Positions 22,123-32,997 of a stretch of DNA of 64,000 bases are shown here, one piece after another. This DNA comes from Anopheles merus (lineage: Eukaryota > Arthropoda > Insecta > Diptera > Culicidae): the NCBI RefSeq assembly GCF_017562075.2, contig NW_024427592.1:62001-126000 (forward strand), written 5' to 3'. Position 1 is the first letter of the stretch; each line of letters begins with the position of its first letter. The notes under the pieces were generated by a model. That model was not told the DNA's origin and made no database searches. It saw nothing but the letters and a program-made list of their open reading frames with translations. The translations under genes and the position numbers were made by a program.

Positions 22123-23529
22123 GCGCAAAACGACCTATGCTAAATTTGAAAATGATAGATAGGAAGTGTGTTATGGTGGCATCGAAACCACAAAATAATG
22201 GTGAGAAATTATGTTTGGTCGCTAACGCATCCTGCAATAGTATTATGAAATGTCATATTAAAAATGCTTTTATACCAGATTCAACGACTAGTGCTGCCAA
22301 ACCGATTTTGCACGAGCAGTTGCTGCAAGAGCTAAATGCTCCGCTACATTCTGCCACGACTTCGGGTAATTCCAAAACGGCTTCTTCTTGTTCCATCCCG
22401 AGCATGCCAAACAAGCAAAAACAAGTACAATGTAAGTAAAAGAAAGTAGTTTTAGTAAATTCATAGTTTATCATACTACACTAGCTCAAAACTCTAATAT
22501 GGTTGTTTATATTGTTTAACTTTCAGATAAAGTATCAAGATCGCAATCAATCGGGACTCAAACGATGTCTGTTGTTGATGACAACTCGTGTCTGAATATA
22601 ATATTAAAAAATTGACCGAAATTCAATACAAACCACAACAGACGAATAAAAAGCTAGTAGATATGGAAAAACAGATCAAGCTGATGCGTTCTGAGCTAGA
22701 TATAGTAGCTGATCGAGTTGCTCCTAGCGTAGGGATTGTACGTGTGTAATAACTCGGACCTTTGTGATATTTATGGTAAACGCGGAACAGAACCTTCTCG
22801 TTTGTTTCTTGGTTCATCACTGTCCTAGTTCCGGACACGATGCGTTCTATTTATTAGTTTCATTAGTTTCACGTCAGGCGAGATATCTGAAGCCGTTTTG
22901 CCAATGTTGCATTTTGTTGTGGGAACCGAAATTGTCATCGGTTCCCTGTTATTTTGTAAAGTGGCAAAATGTGGGAACCATTCGATAGAGTCGCGGACAC
23001 GCGTCTCTTATTGCACACTGCAACCGCAGTCCGTTTTGGCGTTAGCTATTCCGGTACTGGGCAGTGCGTGTGCGTATCGAAATTAGACCTGTCTAGACGG
23101 TGTGGAATGTTCGTCACACGTGCAACTAGCTTTGAATTTGAGCCTGTTGGTACCAAAGACGAACTAGACGATCTGGAGCTTAAATTAGTAGACAACGATT
23201 TTAAAAATAAGATGGAAGCATTTGTGGATGCCCGGCTACCTACAGATAGTGTGGATGCGCGACTTCATACAAGCATGGATATTCTTTTCAAAAGAGAGTT
23301 TGTGGTCAATATCAGTTGGTCTGGTATAGGTCATCCAAACCCAAAAATTCCTTTCAATAATTATAAAAATATATTAAAATTCTATGAATATATAGGCACA
23401 TGTCAGGGACTTATCCCTACGGACCAAAAAATTAAAGAAGTTTTACAAAATAAGTTTAGGCATAGTAAGCAACGGTTAGAATTAGTAGGATTAGTGAAAA
23501 CTTCGCATCATAGACATAAGAAGTATTAA
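22123..23529 (+). CDS. DUF4806-like gene, copy 2, probably three exons
   Basis: Proposed structure: exon 1 from an acceptor-like TTTTTAG (exon from 22123, first ATG 22137) to 22432, followed by donor GTAAGTAA; intron 22433-22526 ending TTTCAG; exon 2 from 22527 to about 22733, followed by GTAGGG; exon 3 from about 23129 to TAA at 23529. Exon 3 encodes the DUF4806-like domain: MDILFKREF, NISWSGIGHPNPKIPFNNY, then VLQNKFRHSKQRL and a His/Lys-rich tail. Exon 2 contains a Lys-rich likely coiled coil (MEKQIKLMRSELDIVADRV), but the frame changes within it near 22600. The gene faces the transposase-like gene tail-to-tail 130 bp away. I infer an accessory, perhaps DNA-binding, protein of the same transposon; the domain name is from memory. 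Confidence 0.55.
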
Positions 23530-23658
23530 TCAGTTAGGAATAGTTTTAATAATGTTAATACTTATAAATGAACTTTTAACGAATTTATGTACGTACTGAA
23601 AAAAAAATCGTTTTATTGAATTAAAACACATCATTTTAAAAAACGTAGTTGTTTTGTT

Positions 23659-24684
23659 TTAATAAACCAATGTATGTATCAAGGGAACAAAACTATTTTC
23701 ATTTTCCTTAGACAATGGCACTATTACTAATTTACATTTTATATCCTGAAAACCTATTATAATATTTTCTTTTCCTAAATCGTTAATATTTCCGCGATGT
23801 ATGTTCAAAAATTTAGAATTGAAAGGATAGTTGAAATCATCAATAGTCCTAGTTAGCTTTCTTGCTGTTAAGTCTACGGAAGACTGCTGTATATCTGCAT
23901 TTACAAATTGACATACGCTACCCGATTTTGTTAAAAACCAAGAATTGCTACCATCATTCTTTATACAAAATCCTTGGCGCACATGAAGTGTAGTAATATT
24001 TCCTCTCCTATGAATCGTTGGATATTGTAGTTGTTTAATATATTTATCGGGTTTATAGGCTGCCCATTCTGCTATACGGTTTATTGTTTGTTCTAAACTT
24101 TTCGATCCACTTTGCAATGAATGTTTCATATGCTGAAGTTCGTTCTCAAATTCATAAAAATATATAAACCGAAGTATTCCAAAATCAATTACTTCTTGGT
24201 AAATATGCAAAAGGTTATGAACATTACTCGAAATATATTCTGGGCCGTAAATAATTCCGTACTGTTTGACGAACAGCTGTAGGAGAGTATTTGCTAATGA
24301 CCAATGCTCTTTGTATACTTCAGATGAAAAAATTGTAATGCTACAAAAATACAACATAAAATGATTGTATTGTTGTTCACTCAATGTTCCTCTGAGTACA
24401 ACAACGGATGCGTAAAATAAGAAAGAGTTTAATTCAGTGCCTTTCCAATACTTGAGATCACGTAATGAACGGAACTTTCTGTGTATCTCTACAGGTAATT
24501 TGATGTGCATCAACATTGCTGACATTTTGTTGATTTGTTCAGGAGATAACTTGTGCACCACACCAAATTTTCCACATATCCAGCCCATTAACAAACGTTT
24601 TATAACTCCTAAATCAATTAAATGCAATGAATCTGCAACTATTACTTGTTTTACAAGATCAAATTCGTCTAATAGAGATAACCT
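23659..24684 (-). pseudogene. Transposase-like protein (CACTA/EnSpm- or DUF4218-like), 5-prime truncated
   Basis: An open frame of about 342 codons on the minus strand ending at TAA 23659-23661. It carries VADSLHLIDLGVIKRLLMGW, LPVEIHRKFRSLRDLKYWKGTE, FLFYASVVVLRG and NVHNLLHIYQEV. I know this motif series from arthropod and cnidarian proteins annotated as transposase-domain proteins related to CACTA-type tnp2/DUF4218. The catalytic N-terminal half is absent: the frame is cut at 24682-24685, exactly where the CCC-ended element and the duplicated block begin. It converges with the DUF4806-like gene. Superfamily assignment is moderate. Confidence 0.55.
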
Positions 24685-25715
24685 TACTAGCAATGAGAAT
24701 GAAAAAGTGTGCGACTTTCAGGCGAGGGGCATGTAGAAGCATGGGGAGACGGTTGGAAATACGCGGAATTACGCGGTGGCGCGAGCGTGTTTTGGTTTCT
24801 ACACAGTTTTTGCACTCACACAATTACACATGTGTGAATGTGTGCGTTCACTTTCAGCCTGCGCGCTCTGTTTGGTTTTCTCGCAGCGGCATGCGGCTAT
24901 CGGTGTCTCGCTCGCACTAGTGCAGCGAGTGTTCCTCTGTGCGCTCCCTTTCTTGCCACCACACGAAATCGTCAGTTCAGCTCAAGCGTTCGCCGTGAAA
25001 GGCCGCGCGCGTGTTAGCCTAAGTCCCGGGCGATCGAAGATTCGCTAAGTGTTGAAGTGTTGTGCACATTGAAATGAAGCTGCGCTTATCTTTTATCATT
25101 TATCTTAAATGTGTGATTTGCGCTGCTTCATTTCAATTTTTTTGCTGTATTCAACATCAAAAACGGGATCCACGCAGTTAGACGGCTATTTTAAATAAGA
25201 CGATTTTATTTAATATAAATAATGTGTGTGATTTTGTGGCAAGATTGTGTGAAGATATGTGCGAAAATGCCCCTTTATTTGCAATAAAAGTGATAAAATA
25301 TAAACCAAGTTTAATGTGTTCAAATTTTTGTTTTGATTCGGGTGCACCAAGTCCGAATGAAGGGAAGCGCACAGCGTGCTACGAAAGAAACGAGCGGGAG
25401 GGGGTGTCAGTCCAGCGCAGCGCAATTCGCTGGAATCAAGTGGGAGGGGGTACCAGCTCAGCGCAGCGCAAGCCGAAAGAAACGGGGAGGAAGGGGTATG
25501 ATAAAACAGCGCGAGCGAGCGTTCTTTACAGCGAGAGCGCCTCGTGTATTTTAAAGGCAAGCAAGAGAGCGCATTCTCTCCGTGGTAGCGCTCCATCCGC
25601 CATTTTTAATTTCGAGCCCAAAACAACGGACTTCGGATCCGATCTTGGGCCGGGCCCCCACCGCTTGTTTCTACCTACCCCTCGTCTGAAAATTTCGTTC
25701 TCTTTGTCTGTCGGG
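24682..25715. mobile_element. CCC-TIR transposon, copy 1
   Basis: The left end is CCTTACTAGCAATGAG (third base changed from CCC), the right end is CTTTGTCTGTCGGG. A subterminal TCAGGCGAGGGG block at 24718 is mirrored with one mismatch at 25678-25689. No transposase is encoded. Interior features include TCAGTTCAGCTCAAG near 24973, an insect-initiator-like sequence. The left flank is the truncated transposase-like gene, not the gypsy sequence found in copy 2; the right flank is the gypsy integrase. Confidence 0.8.
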
Positions 25716-26264
25716 CGGTCAACCCCCAACGCTATTTTGCCGGACATACAGTCGCCAGCTGAAGCCATGCTAGGCAGAAAAATGCGAACAGCGTTGGAAC
25801 TGCTGAAACCTCCACCTGCAGCGCAAGCAGAACCGGCCAACTTGGATAGACGATTTCAGCGCGGTGACCTCGTCTACGCCAAGTTCTATGCGCGGAATTC
25901 ATGGAAGTGGGTTCCGGTGCAAATCATACGAGAGTTGGGCAGCGTTATGTTCGAGGTGCAGACGAACAATCAACGGGTTCACAGGCCCCATGTGAACCAG
26001 CTGCGAAAACGTGATTCGGCCGTGGGGGCTTCCAGCGAGGACGTGGACATAGATCATTTGCCGTTTGATCTGCTGACGGACAGCACGGTAGCGGAATCGA
26101 GTTCTGTTCCCTTGACGGACCATCAAACTAGCGCGTCACCCACACAACCATCTCCACGCCCAATCCCGTTCGCTACTACAAGACGCCAGCAGCCGATACG
26201 GTCGCCACGCCGGTCTTCTAGGCTTAGAAGACTTCCGCGTAGGCTCGAGGGGTATCGTCTGTAA
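25716..26264 (+). pseudogene. Gypsy integrase C-terminal fragment, copy 1
   Basis: The open frame from CGGTCAACCCCCAACG codes for the last about 180 residues of a Mag-like gypsy polyprotein: SPAEAMLGRKMRTALELL, RFQRGDLVYAKFY, then a Ser/Pro-rich and Arg-rich tail (PRRSSRLRRLPRRLEGYRL) before TAA. The rest of the polyprotein is missing on this side because the duplicated block starts in the CCC element. The matching full context is at 39669-45136. Confidence 0.9.
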
Positions 26265-26265
26265 T

Positions 26266-26560
26266 TAAAAGGGGGGAGATGTTGTGAGCTAACCTGGCCC
26301 GGACGCATTCACGGCGGTAACTCAAGGATGACAGCAAAGCATCATCCGTCAATGTATGCGTGTGATCGATCCGGGGGGTCATCGGTTGCGCGGTCACGGA
26401 CGTTGACCGCCAAACACCAGCGCGCACTGAAGAACTAGCGGTCAGCAAGGAAGCGTGCTCGAAGCCAACACCAATTGTAACCGAGTGAAGTTGAATACAT
26501 ACGTTAGTAAATTTATTAGTAACGCGTGAGTTTTATTCGACCACCTCTGCGATCGAAAGA
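26266..26560 (+). repeat. Mag-like gypsy 3-prime LTR with polypurine tract, copy 1
   Basis: A purine run AAAAGGGGGGAGA (26267-26279) is followed by the LTR start TGTTGTGAGC at 26280. The 281-bp LTR ends near GCGATCGAAAGA at 26560, as judged by comparison with the 5-prime LTR at 39267-39547. No 5-prime LTR accompanies this copy. Confidence 0.85.
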
Positions 26561-28295
26561 ACATAAAAGTGTGAAAGCCAACAACAACAACAGAGAATAA
26601 CGCATCGCGTAGAAACAAACACACCGTTCTTGGGTCAGGGGGGGAAACAACGGGAAAAGCTTAATTCTCTCTCAGCGACGCCGCTTGGATCATCCCGAAG
26701 GAGCTTCGCGTGCAACGGATGACAAGTTAAGTAGAATGACCGCAATCGGGTTTGCGCAAAGTTTTAAAACGGACACTAAGACGAAAATCGACCTCTTTCT
26801 ACCATCGCGCCAAGAGAAGCAAGTTCAGTAAATTTTTTAATACAGTTGAAGTGAATTAAGAAAACTGAAGTTTCAACCTTTACTACGCGAAAGAAAGAGC
26901 TGGTGTGCTGGACGCAACAAATACTTTGTATTGCATGTATTTCTCAAACGAAGTCAAATGCTCTCCCATCGCAAAGTCGCATGCAAAACTTTAAATAAAT
27001 TTATTGCAACCGGACTTAGTGTATCTTTTTTTTATTTTTTTTTATTCAAGTGTATTGTAGTAAATTTGAAGATAGTTACGGTCGCCATATACTTAGTATG
27101 TTCGATTTTAGATACGGTTGCCATGTAATCTGATGAGCGTACGTACGGTACAATTGATCCACGAGTACCGTCGCGGTAGGTCAGTGTTTCGCTAACATGT
27201 ATCGAAGTAGAATAACATTTTGTTCGAAACGAACTTTTTGACACTAGATCGTCCAGGCGATCATGGAAACCCGGAAGGGGTTTCCCTTACTGGACACGTT
27301 GGAGGTTAAAAGCCTTACCTTGGAAAAGGAAACATAACTCTTGAAATAAGTTTGAAAGGCGAAGTTTTTTGGACAACGTAACGTCCTATCTTGACAGTCT
27401 GAACGAATCTGTTTTGTAACGGTCGGAATTGGTTTTATTGATACACAATAGATGTTATGGAATTGCACATGGTTTTGGAATGTGTTTTTGTGGCAATTAA
27501 AGGTTATTGATATGAGGTGCAATTTAAAAATTGTATCGAAGTGAGGTGTCTGTTATTATGTGCTTATGCTGCGCTATTAGTGATTTTACAAATGTTCTAG
27601 AAAGTTTCAACTGTTCTAGCCGAGGAACGGGTGCGGTAGCCGGCTTTGCATACACTGCGTTCTAAGCAATAAGTTGCTTATCAGTTTGTCAGTTTGTCTG
27701 CTATATTGCAGATTGCTGCGATAACGCTTGAATTGCTTATGCTGCGCGTTTCGGTTGTCTTCCATAAATGTGTATCAATTGTTTTTATCTATGATCGGTA
27801 TGGTCGGGGTGTGGATTGATTTGCTGATGTGTGATAATGAATGTGTTGCAATGGTGTGATTTGGCATTCTGAAGTATGTGAGTGTGTCTATAGCTGATAG
27901 TGCGTATTATAATATGTTCTGTATAGTAGATATGCTACAGTCTCTTATTTATATAAAATTTCGTATGCAAGCTCCTTCATTCCGAAAAATTTGCGTGTTG
28001 AAACATTGTTGATATTACATAACGGTTGCATTGAAAAAATTGACAAAAAAAATGTTGATTGTTCATGGGTTTATCTTAGTCCGTACTAATAAAACCTTAA
28101 TTGCACTTTGAAAAGTAGTATCCCATGAGTCAGCAGACAAAATTTGACACCTCTATCAATTGAACTCAAACCATGTTGGCTGAAAAAGTGAAAGGCGTTT
28201 AAAAGCGTGCGCGACAAAGAATGGCACCCCGTAACGTCTAAAATGGACTCCGTGCTGAAGTTTGCAGACGTCGTATAAGCTCGTTTCGGCATTTA
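26561..28295. other. Non-coding part of the duplicated block
   Basis: No gene is recognised. It starts with ACATAAAAGTGTGAAAGCC, the target flank of the gypsy. Part of it (about 27100-27440) is a diverged match to 58480-59160: both share a GATCGTCC(A/T)GGCGATCAT motif, then GGTTTCCCTTACTGGA and a later GGAATTGGTTTTAT-like block. Confidence 0.5.
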
Positions 28296-28915
28296 GGTCG
28301 CCAACATCTTGGCACTATTAGGCAACAATCAAAGCATCGAAAGAAATCCGAAGTTCATTTCTGAGGATCCAAAAGAAGCTGAAAATGAAGACAGACCGGG
28401 AGATCGATGCAACCGGCCAAACAGTGAAATAGTACCTGCGAAACATTAATAAACAGATGATGAATTATAAATCGCATCCACTGGCTTCGCAACGGCAAAC
28501 AATGTCGCCAAAACTCAATGCGATCATTTCAGGTGAATTTCGGCAGGACCCTAGTCCGCAAACTGGTCCAACATCATTCACCTCTGTTTCATCGATTTTT
28601 TTCTAGACCAACATGATGCAACAGCTCGACTGTAACCATTTTGTCGTGATAACTTAGGAGAAATTGATTAAAAACGAAGGTAGAACTTAAATCATCTCCA
28701 CACGAATGTCTTCGTCCACCATGGTGAAAATTCCGGATAACTTACGAAAGGCAACTTAAATCACTAAGCTTAAAAATTATCTTGAAAATTAATCATGTTA
28801 TTATCTCTCCTAGCTGTTTTTCTTCAGCCAGCCCAAAAAATGCATTTTTGCATCAAATGTTACGGGGATATTGACCTCGAGTTCAAACATACTAAACGGT
28901 CCGTCATTCCATGGC
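28296..28915. repeat. Dispersed repeat shared with the interior of the hAT-type element at 7936
   Basis: Matches 8110-8830 in inverted orientation at an estimated 75-85% by eye. Landmarks are ATCTTGGCACTATTAGGCAA, CCAAAAGAAGCTGAAA and TTACGGGGATATTGAC. No hAT terminal repeat was found around it, so it is probably an older truncated member of the same family. The second copy is at 47178-47797. Confidence 0.75.
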
Positions 28916-29103
28916 ACATAATATCAAACTGTAAAGAGAACTGTTTAGTCGCGAATAGTTTTCGGATAAAGTTTCGTTTTCTTTCGTGGATTTTTGCTGC
29001 TAATACTTACCGAAGCCGTTGTAATAAATTGCTGGTGATGATAAGAGAGAAAAAGCTTTTTCGCCCTCTATTTATCAATTTAAGATCGATAGAGATGTGT
29101 ACA

Positions 29104-29778
29104 TACAGGGCGTTTGGGATAATTTTGACAGTTACATTTTTGTTTATAACTCGTGATCGAGTTGGCATAGGAAAACAAACAATACGTCATTCGACAGCTA
29201 AAAGTGTACGGAACAAGCAGCGAAAACATCACACAGGAATTCGGCCGTTGGCACGTGAGATGGCACCATCCACCATGAAAATGGCCCTGAATGACGACTT
29301 CCGGTACTTCTCTTACAAGCGCCGAAGAGGTCAGTTGTTGACAGGTAGGGTCGCGAGCGTCGGTTGGGGAACGCCAAGAAGCTGCTCAACTTGCTAAAGC
29401 ATCCCGTGGAGCCTGGCACGCGCCGAATGTGTGGCCTCCCAGCTCCCCGGATCTTAATACAATGAATTATTTCGTGTGGGGCGCGGTGGAACGGGACACC
29501 AACAGAACCTCCAGCAACACCAAGGCGGAGCTGATGTCGAAAATCAGGTCCGTTTTCGCGGCCCTAACCCGTGAAACTGTCGCCAGGGCTTGTTCCCGGT
29601 AAAGGAGACCGGGTGGAGGCTGTAATAGAAGCCGAGGGCGGATATTTTGAATAAAATGAATAAAATACATGGTAAGCTACTATTTCGTAAACAAAAAATT
29701 CCCCGATGATTAATTTTGCCATAAAAAAAAATTTCTTTCTCCGTAGGTGACTGTCAAAATTTTCCCGAACGCCCTGTA
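29104..29778 (+). mobile_element. mariner/Tc1-like element with transposase remnant, copy 1
   Basis: The ends TACAGGGCGTTTGGGATAAT and AATTTTCCCGAACGCCCTGTA form inverted repeats of about 27 bp with TA at each tip. Inside are scraps of a mariner-type transposase: an N-terminal helix-turn-helix-like piece (PLAREMAPSTMKMALNDD... SYKRRRGQLL) and the C-terminal catalytic motif WPPSSPDLNTMNYFVWG. The central region with the first catalytic aspartates is deleted. Non-autonomous, 675 bp. Confidence 0.85.
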
Positions 29779-29822
29779 AATAATCGACCGTGCGCAGATG
29801 TGATCATTGAGTGATTTGTCAT

Positions 29823-30240
29823 TTAGTATCTTGTATGTATCATTTGGTTAATTGGCGCATTGTAGGAATGTGCAGATCTTGAGAACGTAGGTCTTAACAG
29901 CTCACGTATCCTGAGAGGTCGTTCAGGACCATAAAGATTCAGATTTTCAAGTAGGTAGGGAGAGTCTATTTCCCCACTGATTAACTTCGCGACAAAAGTA
30001 GCTTGTAATGCCCGACGTCTATGTTCTAAGGTTTGTAGACCAGGAAGCATGCACCGTGACAGGTAATCTAAATGTTGTGATGAAGCCCATTGTAATCGGT
30101 GTATTGCTATTCTGGAGATTTTTTTTGTATGGTTTCTATCTTAGCCGTCCACACGTGACAGTATGGGGAGAAAATAACTGAATTAGACTCTAGGATGGAA
30201 CGTACTAATCCGGTATATAATGCTTTCAGACATAATTTAT
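29823..30240 (-). pseudogene. CR1-like RT C-terminal fragment (3-prime end of the outer element), copy 1
   Basis: On the minus strand the frame reads LVRSILESNSVIFSPY, a frameshift near 30050, then MLPGLQTLEHRRRALQATF and GPERPLRIRELLRPTF. These are the thumb and tail motifs of CR1/Jockey-like RTs. The same fragment at 48704-49121 lies just beyond a younger CR1-like insertion, so it is best read as the tail of the element that starts at 56515. Confidence 0.8.
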
Positions 30241-30426
30241 TTATTTATTATTATAAAGTATCGAACCTCCATGGCCTACATACACAATTAAAACTAATGT
30301 CTTATAAACTATGTGTTCCTAAAATTAGACATAATGCAATCTCGTATGACACTAGAACATTTTGGTATACTAAAGGACAGGTCTATAACATTTGAAAATA
30401 AATTAAAATTCTTGGACATCAATAGC

Positions 30427-31001
<575 letters not shown>

Positions 31002-31304
31002 AGTTATGTGGCATTGGACACCAGCACGTGGCACGACACAATGCTTTACCATATTGCAGCGCGGCACATTCCATCTCTTCTAGTTCCCACGGGCGCGCAT
31101 CATCGGACACCAGCCGGGCCGGCAACGCAGACAGCACGGTCGCGCGGCATCGGACACCAGCCGGACGCAGACAGCTCCCACAAACATACACCGCCAACCG
31201 AGGTAGAATTAATGTGAGAGTTTAGTTTTAGTTTAGAACTCATCGGAGTAACATTTAATCTTTTTTGAATAAAAAGCCGAATAATAAATGTACACCGCAT
31301 AATT
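31002..31304 (+). repeat. Errantivirus 5-prime LTR
   Basis: Starts AGTTATGTGGC at the ATAT duplication and ends GCATAATT just before the primer-binding site. It contains an AATAAA-type polyadenylation context (AATAAATG) near the end. No difference from the 3-prime LTR was seen. Confidence 0.95.
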
Positions 31305-31320
31305 GGCGCAGCCGGGTAGG
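31305..31320 (+). promoter_or_regulatory. tRNA primer-binding site of the errantivirus
   Basis: GGCGCAGCCGGGTAGG (with the preceding T of the LTR) directly follows the LTR. It resembles the TGGCGCAGTCGG-type site complementary to tRNA-Ser known from the 17.6/297 group. Confidence 0.8.
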
Positions 31321-31755
31321 CACTAAAGAAAAGTGACGTCATAGTGAGAAACAGTGGAAAGTACTGAACTAATAACACAGTACAACAGTGATCCCGCAAA
31401 GTGCATCGTGATCTACGAGCATCGAGCATCCACAAGCACCAAGGACGGCAACGTCGCTGAGGAGTTGAGGATCCCCCCGCTAAGACGCACACGGAGCACC
31501 GTCATTGTTTTCTTGGCCTTCGCCCAAACACGACTTCAACATCAACCGTGTAAGTATTTAGTGTTGAGTTTCTGTGCGTGAAATCGTGTTCAGTAAAACT
31601 ACCTAAATAATAACACAAGAAATCGGGGGTGAAAGAATTTAAAATTAATGTGAGTGCGCACTATCAGATAGACGCATCACACTAGTTTTATAAATTTCAT
31701 TTCATTCACGTACCTAGAGCCACTACCAGATAGAGCTTTAGGATTGGCTTTCTTT

Positions 31756-32997
31756 ATGCCAAAAATCAAGAACAACGCTTTCAAAAAGGCCCAACAGCTG
31801 ATTCAGGAAAGGAATTTTACATCTGAAACAAGTTCCGAATCAGAAGAAAGTACGGTATCTGAGGAATATTCGCACATACCAATTGCAAATTTGCAGTTAT
31901 CACTTGAGCACCTAAACATGGAACCTCAAGCCCAAACTACTCAAGAGAGTGGTAATGATCAGATGGCTCGTATGATACAAGCCATCGAAAACATAAGTGC
32001 AAGATTAACGCAGCAGGAGTTGCAATGGCAAAGTACAAATGGAAACCAGGGAATAGCACACCAACGAAACGATCCTATTCCTCGTGAAGTGACAATATCA
32101 GGTGATCCGTTCCGTATCCCTGATCCCATAAAAATGTTGCCCATATTTAATGGCAATAAAAAGCAACTCGCAAGTTGGATAGAAACAGCAGAAAAAACTC
32201 TTCGTTTATTCGAAAACCTCGTGTAACCACAAATATTTGAAATTTATGTGACAGCTGTTATAAACAAAATAGAGGGGCATGCTAAAGATGTAATTTGTAC
32301 AAACGGCAACCCAAAAACGTTCAGTGAAGTGAAAGAAATTTTGATAACATCTCTAGGAGATAAACAAGATCTTTCCACGTATAACTGCCAACTCTGGCAT
32401 AACAAAATGGATGGTAACGCAAACACGCATTATCAGAAAACTAAGGAACTGGTTCACAATATAAAATCGTTGGCAAAACAAAATCCTAAGTACAATCTTC
32501 ATTGGGATGCCATAAACGACTTTATAGACGAATATAGTCTAGCTGCATACGTCAGTGGGCTGCAGAAACCCTATTTTGGATATGTACAAGCTGCTGAACC
32601 CAAATCAATCGAAAATGCGTATGCATTTATATGTAAATTTACATCAAATGAATCGAACAGAAATCTTACCCATATTCAATTAACTCAATCAAAACAATAC
32701 TTAGGCACCTCTCATACCGCAGGGCAAGGAAATAATAAAAAACAAACAGAAAGGAAATTTAACAATACAAAAATCACACAGCCTCAGCAACAGGATTACA
32801 AACCTCGTAAACCAGTTGACACGAATCTGCCAGCCGAACCAATGGAAATAGGTTCTACCAAAAGTCGACTTACTTTAAATAAGAAACAGCTGTTTAATGC
32901 TGAAATAACAAAACCCTCCGATAACGAAGAATCTGAGTCTGAAGATGAATTAGACATAAATTTTTGCTTAATTCATCCAGAAAACAAAAACACGTAA
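31756..32997 (+). pseudogene. Errantivirus gag with one in-frame stop
   Basis: Structural protein that would form the particle core. The frame opens with ATG at 31756 and continues to 32997, interrupted only by TAA at 32224-32226; reading continues in the same frame directly after it. The N-terminal part is Ser/Glu-rich, the middle resembles the capsid-like domain of gypsy gags (PIKMLPIFNGNKKQLASWI, then FIDEYSLAAYVSGLQ). There is no zinc knuckle, as usual for errantiviruses; the C-terminus is basic, then acidic. It overlaps pol by about 34 nt in the -1 frame, consistent with ribosomal frameshift expression. The stop should truncate the product near residue 156. Confidence 0.85.

Larger units (their letters stand above)
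24682..30426. repeat. Segmental duplication, copy 1 (partner 43553-49307)
   Basis: This 5.7-kb block matches 43553-49307 in direct orientation with few differences outside the first kilobase. It contains, in order: a CCC-TIR element, the gypsy integrase C-terminus, a gypsy 3-prime LTR, a dispersed repeat, a hAT-internal-like block, a mariner-like element, and the 3-prime ends of two CR1-like elements. The left edge is the tip of the CCC element. The right edge falls inside CR1-like coding sequence that continues only in copy 2, so copy 2 is the source version. Visible differences include a 13-bp insertion in copy 2 near 46684 and a 3-bp change (TAA versus TCC context) near 29600. Confidence 0.95.

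Noticed and set aside
24682..24690. Possibility that the CCC terminus is the real end of the transposase-bearing element
   Set aside because: The CCC element body lies to the right of the terminus and is found in a different context in copy 2, so the transposase-like gene is flank, not interior.
25224..25715. N-terminal half of a 346-codon ORF (and its copy at 44096)
   Set aside because: It lies inside the CCC-TIR transposon and is open by chance; only the part after the element is integrase.
28795..29397. 200-codon plus-strand ORF
   Set aside because: First part is the dispersed repeat, the last part is a mariner transposase scrap fused by chance across the TIR.
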